64,000 bases of DNA from Ketobacter sp. (GCF_003671495.1 NZ_RCHN01000001.1:23463-87462); one strand, 5' to 3'. Counted from the first letter of the stretch, positions 47,154 to 57,609 are shown. Translations and numbers: made by a program. The notes: generated by a model from the sequence alone, not told the origin.

Positions 47154-47792
47154 TTATTCTTCCGGCCCAAAACAATCATCGTAGGCAGCACATTGCTCAC
47201 AACTGGGGGCCCGGCACACGTACCCACCGTCCTGTTCACACAGCTGCTTGTAAAAGAACTTTTTCCACTTCATGTCGCCGCTATTGCGCTGCGCCAGCTC
47301 TGGAAAATGGCATGCCATCAGTTCGCTGAGTTCAGTGCGGGATTTCAGCCCCAAATCCCGCCACAGGTGATCGCCACCCAGGCAACCCGCCGCCAGGATT
47401 CCCGCCAACGGCACCTCAAATTCACTGTCGCCGGCCCGCGCGGACAACAGCAAATCCCGCACCTCCATCCATTCATCCTGGCGCAACTGCATCAGATCCT
47501 GGCGCATCGCCCCTTTTTCCAACGCCAACACATTGGCCGGATGGGTCGGGTCGATCAACCGCTCCAGCAACGGGCTGTCAGCCAGGTACTGATGCAGCAA
47601 CCAGACAAAATCCAGCGGCATCAATCCCAGACAGTAGGGCAAACAGCCTTTACCCTGCCGCTGGCTGTACACCAGCTGGGACAGCAGGCGCGCCTGTTGC
47701 AGTTGGCCAATGGGGCACGCGCCCGGCTCAGGCATATCTTTCACCGATAGGCTTTGAGCGGCATTCACCACCCACTTTGCCTGTGCATTCAT
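47154..47792 (-). CDS. nifQ: NifQ, molybdenum-processing protein
   Basis: From the ATG at 47792 (GGGAGG 9 bp upstream) the product is 212 residues; a TTG three codons earlier is less likely. The C-terminal motif CRAPSCEQCAAYDDC (C-x4-C-x2-C-x5-C) is the [Mo-3Fe-4S] cluster site of NifQ, which gives Mo to NifEN. HFPELAQRNSGDMKWKKFFY precedes it. The ATG overlaps the nifO stop (ATGA). Confidence 0.95.
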   Translation of the reverse strand: MNAQAKWVVNAAQSLSVKDMPEPGACPIGQLQQARLLSQLVYSQRQGKGCLPYCLGLMPLDFVWLLHQYLADSPLLERLIDPTHPANVLALEKGAMRQDLMQLRQDEWMEVRDLLLSARAGDSEFEVPLAGILAAGCLGGDHLWRDLGLKSRTELSELMACHFPELAQRNSGDMKWKKFFYKQLCEQDGGYVCRAPSCEQCAAYDDCFGPEE

Positions 47793-48226
47793 ACGCTGCA
47801 ACCTCCCACATCCCGGCTTTGCCGCGCACAGGTTTCAATATCGTCGGGCACCTTCGGCGCGCAGTCTTCTGTGCCCTGCAAAAGTGGCATCCAGGTGTTC
47901 AGATCAAAGCCGGCCTGCTTCCGCGAGCCATGGGCAATCAGCGGGCGGCGGATCAGCAGAGGATCCTGTACCATCTCCGCCAGCGCCTCTGCCTCTGTCA
48001 GCAGGAAGGGTTTTATCTTTTCCTGTTTGATGCGCGGCGCGCTGGGATTGAACCACTGCGGCAACGGCAGGTCGCCGAAGAAACACCGCAGTTCGTCTGC
48101 GTGCCAGGATGTGGTTAACAGGTTATGCACCTGCAACTCGAAGCCGGCTGCTTGCAACAGGGCTTTCTGCTTGCGGTTGTTGATGCAACCGGGCTTCTCG
48201 TAAAAATCCAGCACCACGCCTTTCAT
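47789..48226 (-). CDS. nifO: NifO, ArsC-like nif protein
   Basis: A 145-residue protein with an arsenate-reductase-like thioredoxin fold (FYEKPGCINNRKQKALLQAA), followed by PLLIRRPLIAHGSRKQAGFD. The active-site Cys of ArsC is kept in KPGC. NifO has been linked to molybdenum/cofactor flow to nitrogenase versus nitrate reductase in A. vinelandii. It lies 6 bp after fdxN and overlaps nifQ. Confidence 0.92.
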   Translation of the reverse strand: MKGVVLDFYEKPGCINNRKQKALLQAAGFELQVHNLLTTSWHADELRCFFGDLPLPQWFNPSAPRIKQEKIKPFLLTEAEALAEMVQDPLLIRRPLIAHGSRKQAGFDLNTWMPLLQGTEDCAPKVPDDIETCARQSRDVGGCSV

Positions 48227-48232
48227 GCTGAG

Positions 48233-48511
48233 CTACCGGGCCTGGATTTCGCGCATGGCTTCGTCCAGCAGTTCCGGCGGGATACCGGTCAGGGAGCCGG
48301 CCGGATTCATCTCGGCGCCGGACGCATCCAGAATGGCACCTTCGATCGGACAAATGCTGGCGCATTGGGGATGCTTGTAATCGTCTTCACATTCGGTGCA
48401 TTTCTTCGGGTTGATCTTAAAATGGGGGGAGCTGGAATAGATGGCATTACTTGGGCAAACATCGTAACACGCCCAACAGTTTACACAGGATTCCACAATA
48501 CTCAGTGCCAT
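48233..48511 (-). CDS. fdxN: FdxN-type 2[4Fe-4S] ferredoxin
   Basis: From the ATG at 48511 (GAGAGG 8 bp upstream) the product is 92 residues. Ligands C9, C12, C15, C19 and C38, C41, C50, C54 form CxxCxxCxxxC and CxxC-x8-CxxxC motifs, the FdxN type with a long second site. In A. vinelandii FdxN, next to nifB, is needed for NifB-co formation. The C-terminal 30 residues are a tail beyond the core. Confidence 0.93.
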   Translation of the reverse strand: MALSIVESCVNCWACYDVCPSNAIYSSSPHFKINPKKCTECEDDYKHPQCASICPIEGAILDASGAEMNPAGSLTGIPPELLDEAMREIQAR

Positions 48512-48552
48512 GACCATATCCTCTCTGGTGTCTCGATGAATAGCGGTGGTGC

Positions 48553-48589
48553 TTGGTTCTTGCCCTTGGTTCTTGCCCATTGTTCTTGC
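48553..48589. repeat. 13-bp tandem repeat in the nifB-fdxN gap
   Basis: TTGGTTCTTGCCC occurs twice in a row (48553-48565 and 48566-48578) and is followed by a partial third copy (ATTGTTCTTGC). It lies in the 138-bp gap between nifB and fdxN. Confidence 0.7.
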
Positions 48590-48605
48590 AAGAGTGACGC
48601 GGTAC

Positions 48606-48642
48606 GTGCCCAAACCGGAGGTGCGAAGTCCGGCCTGGGCAC
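48606..48642 (-). repeat. Hairpin after nifB
   Basis: A 7-bp outer stem (GTGCCCA/TGGGCAC) encloses a 5-bp inner stem (CCGGA/TCCGG) 8 bp past the nifB stop. No T run follows, so an RNA stabiliser is more likely than a terminator. Confidence 0.6.
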
Positions 48643-48649
48643 TGTGGCT

Positions 48650-50170
48650 TCAGCCAACACTGACCTGTTGTACTGCTTCTGCCGGGGCCGCCTCTTCCAG
48701 TTTTCCTGCTGCGATCATTTCCTTATAGACCGCCAATACGGCTTCTTCGATGGGTTCCATGGCATGCTCGCCATTGGGAACGATGCCGGCGTCTTCCAGC
48801 AGCGACCAGGGCTCATAACCAATTTTGGAACACAGCACCGCCTCACAACCTTTCAGCGCACGGATGCTGCCACTGAGGGCGGATTCTTTCTCACCACAGG
48901 TGTCACCACCGATGCAGTACTGATCCACCTTGCGGTGACTGATAAAGCGCACACCGGAAGGGGATGCTTCATAGATCAGGAACTCGGTTGCGTGACCAAA
49001 GTGCTGGTTAATCAGACCGCCACCGCTGGTGGCCACCGCCATCAGAGCCGGCCGGTATTTGGGATCGATGATGTCCTTCGGTTCCGGAATGCTGACGGCG
49101 GCCAGGCGATCCCGTTTGGCCTGCTTCTCATTCAGTTCCTCAATGATGCCTTCGTGTACGGCTTTGCGGGTAACCATCGCAGCGTTGTAATCGATGTTCA
49201 TTTCCGCAATCTTGTCGAGGGTAAATTCTTCGCCCCGATCCTCGCCCAGCAGACCCACTGCATCGGCCCGGCATTGACGACAATGACGCATCATATTCAT
49301 GTCACCGGCACAGGCATCCTGCAGAACCTGCAACTCTTCCGGCTCCGGACCACGCTGCCCCATGACGCCATAGAAGGTGCCGTGTTCGGCTTCCGCAATC
49401 AGCGGCATGACGTTGTGCAGGAAGGCGCCCTTCTGCTTGACGATACGGCTTACTTCCTTCAGGTGCTCGTCGTTCACACCAGGGATCATCACCGAGTTAA
49501 CCTTCACCAGAATGCCGCGGGCAGTCAGCATTTCCAGTCCCTTCTGCTGTTGCTCAATCAGGATCTTGGCGGCTTTCCTGCCTCGGATACGCTTGTTGTT
49601 CCAGTAGATCCAGGGATAGATTTTCTCACCCACTTCCGGATCCACACAGTTGATGGTAATGGTGACGTGATCGATGTTGTGCTTGGCCAGTTCATCCACC
49701 GCTTCGGGCAGGGCCAGACCGTTGGTGGACACGCAGAGTTTAATGTCCGGCGCCTGTTCGCTCAGCATGCGGAAAGTACTGAAGGTACGCTCCGGGTTCG
49801 CCAACGGGTCGCCCGGGCCGGCAATACCCAATACCGTCATCTGCGGTATGGTGGCCGCCACCGCTTTGGTTTTCATCACCGCTTCTTCCGGGGTCAGTAA
49901 TTCTGAAACCACCCCGGGCCGTGATTCATTGGAGCAATCGTATTTACGATTACAGTAGTGACATTGAATATTACAGGCTGGCGCCACTGCCACGTGCATA
50001 CGGGCAAAGTAGTGATGCGCCTCCTCGGAGTAGCACGGGTGGTTCTGTACTTTCTCCCGGATATCATCCGCCAGGTGACTCATTTGATCATTACTGCTAC
50101 CACAGGACCCAGACGCACAGCTACTGGCCCCTTCGTTACTCGTTTCCTGATCTAGCACTGTCAGCTCCAT
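48650..50170 (-). CDS. nifB: NifB, FeMo-cofactor core synthase
   Basis: From the ATG at 50170 (AGGAG 8 bp upstream) the product is 506 residues. The radical SAM motif CxxxCxxC is C66-C70-C73 (ACNIQCHYCNRKYDC). GPGDPLANPERTF and NGLALPEAV are typical SAM-domain parts. A C-terminal NifX-like domain follows (~390-500: ALMAVATSGGGLINQHFGHA). NifB fuses two [4Fe-4S] clusters with a carbide into NifB-co. It is the first gene of the operon nifB-fdxN-nifO-nifQ-rhdN-grx-bolA-nafY. Confidence 0.97.
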   Translation of the reverse strand: MELTVLDQETSNEGASSCASGSCGSSNDQMSHLADDIREKVQNHPCYSEEAHHYFARMHVAVAPACNIQCHYCNRKYDCSNESRPGVVSELLTPEEAVMKTKAVAATIPQMTVLGIAGPGDPLANPERTFSTFRMLSEQAPDIKLCVSTNGLALPEAVDELAKHNIDHVTITINCVDPEVGEKIYPWIYWNNKRIRGRKAAKILIEQQQKGLEMLTARGILVKVNSVMIPGVNDEHLKEVSRIVKQKGAFLHNVMPLIAEAEHGTFYGVMGQRGPEPEELQVLQDACAGDMNMMRHCRQCRADAVGLLGEDRGEEFTLDKIAEMNIDYNAAMVTRKAVHEGIIEELNEKQAKRDRLAAVSIPEPKDIIDPKYRPALMAVATSGGGLINQHFGHATEFLIYEASPSGVRFISHRKVDQYCIGGDTCGEKESALSGSIRALKGCEAVLCSKIGYEPWSLLEDAGIVPNGEHAMEPIEEAVLAVYKEMIAAGKLEEAAPAEAVQQVSVG

Positions 50171-50216
50171 CGCGAGAACTCCTCTTGCTGTTTCACCCAA
50201 AGTGTAAATGCAGGAT

Positions 50217-50232
50217 TGCAATGCCCATGCCT
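50217..50232 (-). promoter_or_regulatory. Sigma-54 promoter of nifB
   Basis: On the minus strand AGGCAT-GGGCA-TTGCA keeps GG-N10-GC and a perfect -12 element, 47 bp before the nifB ATG. Confidence 0.78.
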
Positions 50233-50283
50233 ACTCTTAATTGACTGTTTTTACAGACTTTTATATCAACCAGGCTTGTGTGT

Positions 50284-50299
50284 TGTGGGTTTTGTTACA
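50284..50299. promoter_or_regulatory. NifA upstream activator site (nifB)
   Basis: TGT-GGGTTTTGTT-ACA matches TGT-N10-ACA, about 55-65 bp upstream of the nifB -24 element. Confidence 0.72.
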
Positions 50300-50342
50300 A
50301 CCAATCGCGGCAGTGCGATGTAGGGAATGAGACCAACGCGCG

Positions 50343-51923
50343 TCAGATTTTACGCACGTTGATCTTCATGGTTTGAATGCGATAGGCGATCTGGCGGGGC
50401 GTCATACCCAATAGTCGTGCCGCCTTGGCCTGTACCCAGCCGGCCTGTTCCAGCGCGGCAATCAGGCGCTCACGCTCATCCATTTCCGGATTGTTCAGAT
50501 CCACCTCCTGCACCGCGATGGTGGAAGGCATGATGGCATTGCCGCTGTAGTTATCCGGCAGGGCAATCACATCACAATCGATGATGCCTTCTTCACTCAT
50601 GACTGAGGCCCGCTCCAGGCAGTTTTCCAGCTGACGCACATTGCCCGGCCACTCGTAGCCCATCAGCATCCGTACCGCGTTGTCGGTCAGGCGCAATTCA
50701 CGGCCCTGCTGCTTGGCGATTTTCCCGATCAGGAATTTGGACAGCTCCGGCACATCCACCAGGCGCTCCCGCAACGGCGGTATCCGGATTGCCATCACGT
50801 TCAGGCGATAATAAAGATCTTCCCGGAACTTGCCTTTTTCCACTTCGGCTTCCAGGTTGCGGTTGGTGGCCGCCACAATGCGGACATCCACCTTGATTGT
50901 TTGACCACCGCCCACCCGTTCCAGCTCACCTTCCTGCAACACCCGCAGCAATTTGGCCTGGAACATGGGGGAAATCTCTCCGATTTCATCCAGGAACAAG
51001 GTGCCACCGTCGGCCTGCTCGAAACGCCCTTTGCGCTGTTTTACCGCATTGGTGAAGGCACCTTTCTCATGGCCGAACAATTCCGATTCCAACAGGGTTT
51101 CCGGCAACGAGGCACAGTTCAAGCGCACAAACCGATTGTGAGCACGGGGCGAGTTATAGTGAATGGCACTGGAGATCAATTCCTTACCGGTTCCGGATTC
51201 CCCCAGAATCAACACCGTGCTGTCCCACTTGGCTACCCGGCGCACCTGATCGAATACCTGCCGCATGCCTTCAGAATGGCCCACCACCATATTCTCAAAG
51301 CCATATTTACCGCGCACTTCCCGCCGCAGTTCATCCCGTTCACTGGCCAGTGTCTGGCCTTTTTCCACATTCACCAGCAAACGCACGGTCTGCGACAACA
51401 GATCCGCCACTGCCTCCATAAACGCGGTGCGCTCCGGCAGATAATCGTCCGCCGGCACATCCGGCTGCGCCGCCAACACTCCGATGGCCGACCCGTCCCC
51501 GCCCCGGATCGGCACCCCGATAAACGGCAGCTCCAGGTCATACAACGCCAGTCGATCCAGAAAACGGGGCTCGGACGAAATACGGCCCAATACAATGGAG
51601 GTATTGTGTTGCAGTATGCGCCCGGTGATACCTTCACCGGCCTGATAACGTACCGCCGACGAGGCTTTACTCACCGACTCCGACTCGCTGTACAGTGCCC
51701 CCACCTGCAACACCGCATGCTCAGGATCGGACAATGAAATGACGCCGTGCAGTAAGCCACACTCCTTGTGCAGAACCGCGAGGATGCCGTCCAGGGTCTC
51801 CTCTATGTTCTTGGCCCGGCACAGTATCTGCGAAATATGGCACAACGCTTTGAACTGTCGCTCCACCAATTCGGCACGACTGCCCACACTTAACCCACGC
51901 TTGGACATAATTGACGTATTCAT
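50343..51923 (-). CDS. nifA: NifA, sigma-54-dependent activator
   Basis: A 526-residue enhancer-binding protein. Domains: GAF (~20-185); AAA+ (~210-440) with Walker A GESGTGKE, Walker B GGTLFLDEIGE, and RLNV; then a Fis-type helix-turn-helix at the C-terminus (AARLLGMTPRQIAYRIQ). The sigma-54-contact loop GAFTGA reads GAFTNA here, confirmed in the DNA. The linker lacks the Cys pair of oxygen-sensitive alphaproteobacterial NifA, so redox control must come through NifL, encoded just upstream. It recognises the TGT-N10-ACA sites listed in this window. Confidence 0.96.
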   Translation of the reverse strand: MNTSIMSKRGLSVGSRAELVERQFKALCHISQILCRAKNIEETLDGILAVLHKECGLLHGVISLSDPEHAVLQVGALYSESESVSKASSAVRYQAGEGITGRILQHNTSIVLGRISSEPRFLDRLALYDLELPFIGVPIRGGDGSAIGVLAAQPDVPADDYLPERTAFMEAVADLLSQTVRLLVNVEKGQTLASERDELRREVRGKYGFENMVVGHSEGMRQVFDQVRRVAKWDSTVLILGESGTGKELISSAIHYNSPRAHNRFVRLNCASLPETLLESELFGHEKGAFTNAVKQRKGRFEQADGGTLFLDEIGEISPMFQAKLLRVLQEGELERVGGGQTIKVDVRIVAATNRNLEAEVEKGKFREDLYYRLNVMAIRIPPLRERLVDVPELSKFLIGKIAKQQGRELRLTDNAVRMLMGYEWPGNVRQLENCLERASVMSEEGIIDCDVIALPDNYSGNAIMPSTIAVQEVDLNNPEMDERERLIAALEQAGWVQAKAARLLGMTPRQIAYRIQTMKINVRKI

Positions 51924-51941
51924 GACTACTCTCGCTGCCCG

Positions 51942-53516
<1,575 letters not shown>

Positions 53517-53574
53517 TCACCCCGAACGGCACCACTGCACCGTCATTACCGTATCATCGCTGTACAGGGTCTTG

Positions 53575-53590
53575 AGCAAGATGCGTGCCG
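53575..53590 (-). promoter_or_regulatory. Sigma-54 promoter of nifLA
   Basis: On the minus strand CGGCAC-GCATC-TTGCT matches the consensus except for the first base and has GG-N10-GC spacing, about 60 bp before the nifL ATG. Confidence 0.8.
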
Positions 53591-53640
53591 CCCGCAAAAA
53601 GCCGTAACCACAGGCTTTTGTAGGACTGCATTGTCGCGTT

Positions 53641-53656
53641 TGTCGCAAAGCAAACA
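53641..53656. promoter_or_regulatory. NifA upstream activator site (nifL-rnf, site 1)
   Basis: TGT-CGCAAAGCAA-ACA matches TGT-N10-ACA. Confidence 0.72.
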
Positions 53657-53664
53657 ATTCGGAC

Positions 53665-53678
53665 TTGACCGGGATCAA
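53665..53678. promoter_or_regulatory. FNR/Anr-like box in the nifL-rnf region
   Basis: TTGAC-CGGG-ATCAA matches TTGAT-N4-ATCAA at nine of ten positions. It lies 8 bp after NifA site 1 and 6 bp before site 2. Confidence 0.7.
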
Positions 53679-53684
53679 TACATT

Positions 53685-53700
53685 TGTCGGAAACACGACA
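53685..53700. promoter_or_regulatory. NifA upstream activator site (nifL-rnf, site 2)
   Basis: TGT-CGGAAACACG-ACA matches TGT-N10-ACA with the extended TGTCG/CGACA ends. Confidence 0.8.
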
Positions 53701-53818
53701 AAGGGTGCAAAACTGGCATGCACTAACACAGGGCGAGCGCCCGCACATCAATAATTTCCGGGCACTCCGCACAACTACAATTCAGGAAGCCCACCACGGG
53801 CTTGTCGCATTTTTTCCA

Positions 53819-53835
53819 TGGCATACATCGTGCAA
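53819..53835 (+). promoter_or_regulatory. Sigma-54 promoter of rnfABCDGEH
   Basis: TGGCAT-ACATC-GTGCAA has a near-perfect -24 half and GG-N10-GC spacing, about 77 bp before the rnfA ATG. Confidence 0.8.
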
Positions 53836-53911
53836 TCTCTCCTGCAGCCCGGGTTCCCTCGCAACAAACGCGACAAAACCGGCGCCATTAATACGAGACG
53901 GGTGAAGGATT

Positions 53912-54484
53912 ATGGATTACCTACTGCTATTTATCGGAACCGTTCTGGTCAACAACATTGTCCTGGTGAAATTTCTCGGGCTGTGTCCGTTGATGGGCGT
54001 TTCCAATAACCTGAGCGCCGCCTTCGGCATGGGCCTCGCCACCACCTTCGTGCTGACACTGTCAGCCCTGGCCAGCTGGATCATTGAACACCTGTTGCTG
54101 GTGCCACTGCACATCGAATTCCTTCGCATTTTGTCGTTCATTCTTATTATTGCAGCGGTGGTGCAATTCACCGAAGCCGTCGTCCGCAAGACCAGTCCAC
54201 TGTTGCACAAAAATCTTGGCGTGTTCCTGCCATTGATCACCACCAACTGCGCCGTCCTGGGCGTCGCCCTGCTCAACGTGCGGGAGGAATACAGCCTGGT
54301 ACAGAGCCTGGTGTTCGGCATGGGATCGGCGTTGGGCTTTTCCATCGTGATGGTGATTTTTGCCGGCTTGCGGGAACGTATTGCCATGGCCAGCGTACCG
54401 GCCACCTTTGCCGGTACGCCGGTGAGTCTGGTGACGGCGGGGCTGTTGTCACTGGTGTTTATGGGTTTTAGCGGAATGATCTGA
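53912..54484 (+). CDS. rnfA: RnfA, membrane subunit of the Rnf complex
   Basis: A 190-residue six-helix membrane protein. Signatures are [20 protein letters not shown] at the start and [20 protein letters not shown] in the middle; the Cys in FLGLCP and TTNCAV are those that ligate a shared [2Fe-2S] with RnfE. Rnf uses the ion gradient to drive electrons from NADH to ferredoxin or flavodoxin. The upstream sigma-54 promoter makes this an Rnf1-type, nif-dedicated complex. Confidence 0.96.
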   Translation: MDYLLLFIGTVLVNNIVLVKFLGLCPLMGVSNNLSAAFGMGLATTFVLTLSALASWIIEHLLLVPLHIEFLRILSFILIIAAVVQFTEAVVRKTSPLLHKNLGVFLPLITTNCAVLGVALLNVREEYSLVQSLVFGMGSALGFSIVMVIFAGLRERIAMASVPATFAGTPVSLVTAGLLSLVFMGFSGMI

Positions 54485-54494
54485 GGAGACCGAG

Positions 54495-55019
54495 ATGTTT
54501 GTTGCCACACTTGTACTGACTGCACTGGGTTTACTGTTGGGATGGTTGCTGGGTTTGGCGGCCAGAGTGTTTGCCGTGGAGGAGAATCCCATCGTCAATG
54601 AAGTGGAGGCCCTGCTACCCGGTACTCAATGCGGCCAATGCGGGTTCCCCGGTTGCAGTGCTGCTGCCGAAGCCATGGTGGAAGGTAACGCCGCCGTCAA
54701 TTGCTGCCCGCCAGGTGGACGTGCCCTCACCGAAAGCCTGGCGGAACTGTTGAATATCGACCTCAACTCATTGGGGGATGCGCCGGTTCCACAACTGGCG
54801 ACCATCGACGAGACACTGTGTACCGGCTGCACCAAGTGTTACAAAGCCTGTCCCACGGATGCCATCGTTGGCGCCACCCGGCAAATCCACGCAGTCATCA
54901 GCAAAGCCTGCACCGGATGCTCCAAATGCAAGGACGTCTGCCCGGAAGACTGCATCTCCCTGAACCCGGAGCCACTGACCCTGAACACCTGGCACTGGAC
55001 CAAACCTGAGGCAGCCTGA
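54495..55019 (+). CDS. rnfB: RnfB, Fe-S subunit
   Basis: A 174-residue protein with an N-terminal membrane helix, a four-Cys domain (TQCGQCGFPGC) and two ferredoxin sites (CTGCTKCYKACP, CTGCSKCKDVCP). RnfB is thought to hand electrons to the final acceptor ferredoxin. Ten bp separate it from rnfA. Confidence 0.95.
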   Translation: MFVATLVLTALGLLLGWLLGLAARVFAVEENPIVNEVEALLPGTQCGQCGFPGCSAAAEAMVEGNAAVNCCPPGGRALTESLAELLNIDLNSLGDAPVPQLATIDETLCTGCTKCYKACPTDAIVGATRQIHAVISKACTGCSKCKDVCPEDCISLNPEPLTLNTWHWTKPEAA

Positions 55020-55021
55020 TC

Positions 55022-56521
55022 ATGTTCGGTATCGCAATGCGGGGTGGCGTACACCCGGAGACCAAAAAGGACCTGACGGCGGAGCGCAGCATCATCCGGC
55101 AACTGCCCCTGCCCAAACGCCTGTACCTGCCGCTGTCACAACACGCCGGTATCGAATCCCGAGCCCAGGTGCAAGTAGGTGATCGGGTATTGAAAGGTCA
55201 ACTGGTGGCGCGCTCCGGAGGCCCTCTCTCCGCCAACCTGCACGCCCCCACTTCCGGTACCGTGGTGGCCATTGAGCCCATTATCGCCCCCCATCCATCC
55301 GGCCTGCCTGCTGTGGCCATCGTCATTGAAAGTGATGGTGAGGATCAATGGATGACACTGCCCACCCTGGACGACCCGTTGGCATTGAGCCCCGACGAAC
55401 TGGCTGACAAAGTGGAAGCCGCCGGCATCGTCGGTATGGGCGGCGCGATCTTTCCCGCCGCAGTGAAGTTGCGCCAGGGGCGGCGCTTTGAGATCAAAAC
55501 CCTGATCATCAACGGCAGCGAATGCGAACCTTACCTGACCTGTGACGACCGCTTGATGCAGGAGCGGGCCGAGGCCATCATTGACGGCGCGCGGATGATT
55601 CGCCATATCATCGAAGCCTTCGAAGTGATCATCGCCATTGAAGACAACAAACCGGACGCAACCGCCGCCCTCAAAAAAGCCGCCGCGCCCTTTGGTATGA
55701 TCGAAGTGCGCAACGTGCCCACCCAGTACCCCATGGGTTCCGCCAAGCAGCTGATTCAAGCCGTCACCGGCAAGGAAGTTCCCGCCGGCGGACGCAGCAA
55801 TGATATCGGCGTACTGGTGCACAACGTCGGCACGGTTTATGCCATTCACGAAGCGTTGCGTTTCGGTCGCCCCCTGATTTCCCGCATTGTCACTGTCAGC
55901 GGTGGCTGCGTACAGTCTCCCCACAATGTGGAGGCCCTGATCGGCACTCCGGTTCGCGACATCATTCAGGCCTGTGGTGGCCTCAATGCCACCCCCGCCC
56001 GCCTGTTGATGGGTGGGCCGATGATGGGGCAAATAATCCCGTCCATCGACAGCCCGGTCATCAAGGGTTGTACCGGTGTGCTTGCCCTCACTCGCCAGGA
56101 AGTGAACGAACACGTCCCCTCCCCCTGCATTCGCTGCAGTCGCTGTGTGGACGCCTGTCCCATGGGGCTGGTGCCCCTGGAAATGGCCAAGCACGCCAAG
56201 GTCGACGACTTCGACAACGCCCAGCAATACGGCCTGCGGGATTGCATTCTGTGCGGCTCCTGCGCTTATGTCTGCCCGTCCCATATTCCCCTGGTACAGT
56301 TCTTTGAATACGCCAAAGGGGAACTGAAAGAGCGCCGCAACAGCGAGCATAAACAGGAATACACCAAACGCCTGACTGAACAGCGCAACGAACGCATTGA
56401 ACGGGAAAAGGCCGCCAAACTGGCCGCCAAAAAAGCCAAAAAGAAAAAACCCTCCCGTCAATCTGAAGCAGCGGCATCTGAACCGGCAGCAACCGCGCAA
56501 GAGGAGTCTGCAGAATCATGA
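55022..56521 (+). CDS. rnfC: RnfC, NADH-binding Fe-S subunit
   Basis: A 499-residue peripheral subunit, related to NuoF. GGVHPETKKDLT is at the N-terminus, the NADH/flavin-type Gly-rich region is GMGGAIFPAAVKLRQG with INGSECEPYLTCDDR, and two clusters are bound by CIRCSRCVDACP and CILCGSCAYVCP. A Lys/Arg/Ala-rich tail (AAKLAAKKAKKKKPS) follows, typical of gammaproteobacterial RnfC. Its end overlaps rnfD by 4 bp. Confidence 0.95.
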   Translation: MFGIAMRGGVHPETKKDLTAERSIIRQLPLPKRLYLPLSQHAGIESRAQVQVGDRVLKGQLVARSGGPLSANLHAPTSGTVVAIEPIIAPHPSGLPAVAIVIESDGEDQWMTLPTLDDPLALSPDELADKVEAAGIVGMGGAIFPAAVKLRQGRRFEIKTLIINGSECEPYLTCDDRLMQERAEAIIDGARMIRHIIEAFEVIIAIEDNKPDATAALKKAAAPFGMIEVRNVPTQYPMGSAKQLIQAVTGKEVPAGGRSNDIGVLVHNVGTVYAIHEALRFGRPLISRIVTVSGGCVQSPHNVEALIGTPVRDIIQACGGLNATPARLLMGGPMMGQIIPSIDSPVIKGCTGVLALTRQEVNEHVPSPCIRCSRCVDACPMGLVPLEMAKHAKVDDFDNAQQYGLRDCILCGSCAYVCPSHIPLVQFFEYAKGELKERRNSEHKQEYTKRLTEQRNERIEREKAAKLAAKKAKKKKPSRQSEAAASEPAATAQEESAES

Positions 56522-57609
56522 ACGCCATCCGTGAATCCGTTCACCGCGCCGCACCTTATGCCCACGACCGCTCCAGCGTTGACCGCATCATGTTGCAGGT
56601 GTGCCTGGCGCTGACACCGGCAACCTTGTTCGGTTTCTACCTGTTTGGCCTTCCCGCCATCCTCACCTTCGTCAGCATCTGCCTGGCTGCCATTGCCACG
56701 GAAGCAATATGTCTGTTGTTACAGGGTCAATCCATCAGCCGCCTGCGCGATGCTTCCGCCCTGCTCACCGGCTGGTTGCTGGCCATGAGCATGCCGCCCT
56801 GGTGCCCCTGGTGGCTGTGCCTGGGCGCCGGCTTTTTCGCCATCGCCATCGGCAAGCATCTCTACGGTGGCATTGGGCAGAATGTGTTTAACCCGGCCAT
56901 GCTGGCCCGAGTGGCCCTGTTGATCTCATTCCCGGTGCAGATGACCACCTGGGTGCAGGTGACGCCTCTGGGCAGCGAGCAGGCGCCGGGGCTTCTGCAG
57001 TCCCTGGCCATCTTTTTTGAGCAGCAGTCCATCCCCGATGGCTACACCGGTGCCACATTGCTGGGTGCCGCCAAAGCGGCCGCCAACGGTGGCAGTGCCA
57101 TTTCAGAACTGGTCGCCGACAACTATTCCCTGACACAATCCTTTTTGGGCAACACCCTGGGCAGCCTGGGGGAAACCTCTGAGCTGTTGATTCTGTTGGG
57201 TGGTCTCTGGTTGTTGCGCCGCCGCATCATCAGCTGGCACATTCCCGTGGCCATGTTAGGCAGCACCCTGCTGCTGTCCGGTTTGTTTTATATGGTCAGC
57301 CACGCGCAGTATCTGAGCCCCTGGTACCACCTGACCTCCGGTGGCGTGATGCTGGGCGCCTTCTTCATCGCCACCGATTACGTCACGTCGCCGTCTTCCA
57401 CTGCCGGGAAACTGATCTTCGGCGCCGGCTGCGGGTTGGTGATGTACGTCATTCGCGCCTGGGGAGGATTTCCGGAAGCAGTGGGGTTTGCCGTGCTCTT
57501 TATGAACGCCCTGACACCGTTGATCGACCGGGTAGTGAAACCCCGCGCCTACGGACGCGACCAGCGCGGCAACCCCATCAAAAACGTCAGCGCCCGCAAG
57601 GCATCCTAG
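56518..57609 (+). CDS. rnfD: RnfD, flavin-binding membrane subunit
   Basis: A 363-residue integral membrane subunit. The covalent-FMN Thr is in the motif TGATLL (GYTGATLLG). Membrane helices include LQVCLALTPATLFGFYLFGL and MLGAFFIATDYVTSPSSTAG. Starts at ATGA, overlapping rnfC. Confidence 0.94.
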   Translation: MNAIRESVHRAAPYAHDRSSVDRIMLQVCLALTPATLFGFYLFGLPAILTFVSICLAAIATEAICLLLQGQSISRLRDASALLTGWLLAMSMPPWCPWWLCLGAGFFAIAIGKHLYGGIGQNVFNPAMLARVALLISFPVQMTTWVQVTPLGSEQAPGLLQSLAIFFEQQSIPDGYTGATLLGAAKAAANGGSAISELVADNYSLTQSFLGNTLGSLGETSELLILLGGLWLLRRRIISWHIPVAMLGSTLLLSGLFYMVSHAQYLSPWYHLTSGGVMLGAFFIATDYVTSPSSTAGKLIFGAGCGLVMYVIRAWGGFPEAVGFAVLFMNALTPLIDRVVKPRAYGRDQRGNPIKNVSARKAS

